The notes below the pieces were generated by a model. It was given only the letters and a program-made list of their open reading frames with translations, was not told the DNA's origin and did not search any database. The position numbers were made by a program, and so were the translations under genes. This document shows, piece by piece, positions 5,438-5,517 of a DNA stretch of 5,517 nt (its first letter is position 1; every line of letters begins with the position of its first letter). Source of the stretch: an uncultured Methylococcaceae bacterium (GTDB lineage: Bacteria; Pseudomonadota; Gammaproteobacteria; Methylococcales; Methylomonadaceae); assembly GCA_903903365.1 (NCBI GenBank), contig CAIUYS010000673.1, forward strand, positions 1 through 5,517, written 5' to 3'.

Positions 5438-5517
5438 TGGTACCGAGAGCCGGAATCGAACCGGCACTGAGTCACCCCAACCGGATTTTGAATCCGGCGC
5501 GTCTACCAGTTCCGCCA
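5438..5517 (-). tRNA. tRNA-Leu(CAA), missing its first seven nucleotides at the window edge
   Basis: On the minus strand the sequence has a D-stem GCG/CGC with GGTAGA. The anticodon arm is CCGGA-TTCAAAA-TCCGG, giving anticodon CAA for codon TTG. There is a long variable arm that folds with a GTGA loop (class II tRNA), a T-arm GCCGG-TTCGATT-CCGGC (5465-5449), the acceptor 3' strand TCTCGGT (5448-5442), discriminator A (5441) and an encoded CCA (5440-5438). The 5' acceptor strand would begin just beyond base 5517. Leucine tRNA genes are common integration targets, and the element lies on its 3' side, as expected for such an insertion. Confidence 0.95.

Noticed and set aside
5431..5440. TAAATTT shared between the tRNA flank and 5339-5345 as an attachment duplication
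   Set aside because: Seven AT-rich bases are easily matched by chance and do not include the tRNA 3' end, which would normally be part of an attachment core.
5273..5467. 64-residue minus-strand open frame at the right border
   Set aside because: It starts inside the tRNA-Leu gene and runs through its terminator and the phased repeats; it has no recognisable protein features.

Overview
The window reads as the right-hand part of a small integrated mobile element (phage-satellite-like or genomic-island type) next to a host tRNA-Leu gene, in a moderately AT-rich proteobacterium. The host guess rests on the encoded CCA end of the tRNA, AAGG/GGGGG-type ribosome binding sites and the protein families. 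A gammaproteobacterium, perhaps a methylotroph, fits my memory of similar proteins, but the sequence alone does not prove it. There is no integrase, capsid, terminase large subunit or conjugation gene in the window; an integrase, if present, lies beyond the left edge.

Layout. All protein genes are on the + strand. (1) 1-663: the 3' part of an unrecognised gene. (2) 664-814: a 151-bp gap with an 18-bp stem-loop and two short stem-loops, one with a GCAA tetraloop; it could be a structured leader or a small RNA. (3) 815-4195: a compact five-gene run of an excisionase-like DNA-binding protein, a winged-helix-like protein whose start region is a 54-bp tandem duplication, a small acidic protein, a stand-alone CHC2 zinc-finger (primase N-domain) protein, and a 731-residue TOPRIM + DUF3987 primase/helicase-like protein. 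The last three start inside the preceding gene and share the same start module, a run of five G, then C, four bases and ATG. (4) 4196-4327: a long hairpin built from 9-bp units of the type TTTAGCNGG. The same unit is tandemly repeated inside the primase gene at 2629-2655. (5) 4328-5205: a DUF5681 protein and an unrecognised 157-residue protein with ATGA overlap, followed by an intrinsic terminator at 5249-5274. (6) 5275-5437: non-coding, with 11-bp-spaced direct repeats of ACTGTACCA that resemble integrase arm sites and a minus-strand terminator probably serving the tRNA. (7) 5438-5517: tRNA-Leu(CAA) on the minus strand, lacking its first seven nucleotides at the window edge.

How it fits together. 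The two small DNA-binding proteins are candidates for controlling excision and early transcription. The zinc-finger and TOPRIM/DUF3987 proteins together have the parts of a P4-alpha-like or DnaG-like primase plus an ATPase, split between two translationally coupled genes, so the element probably replicates itself at some stage. The 9-bp repeat clusters within and just after the primase gene are the best candidates for its origin or for binding sites of the replication protein. The final two genes could be accessory or cargo; their function is unknown.
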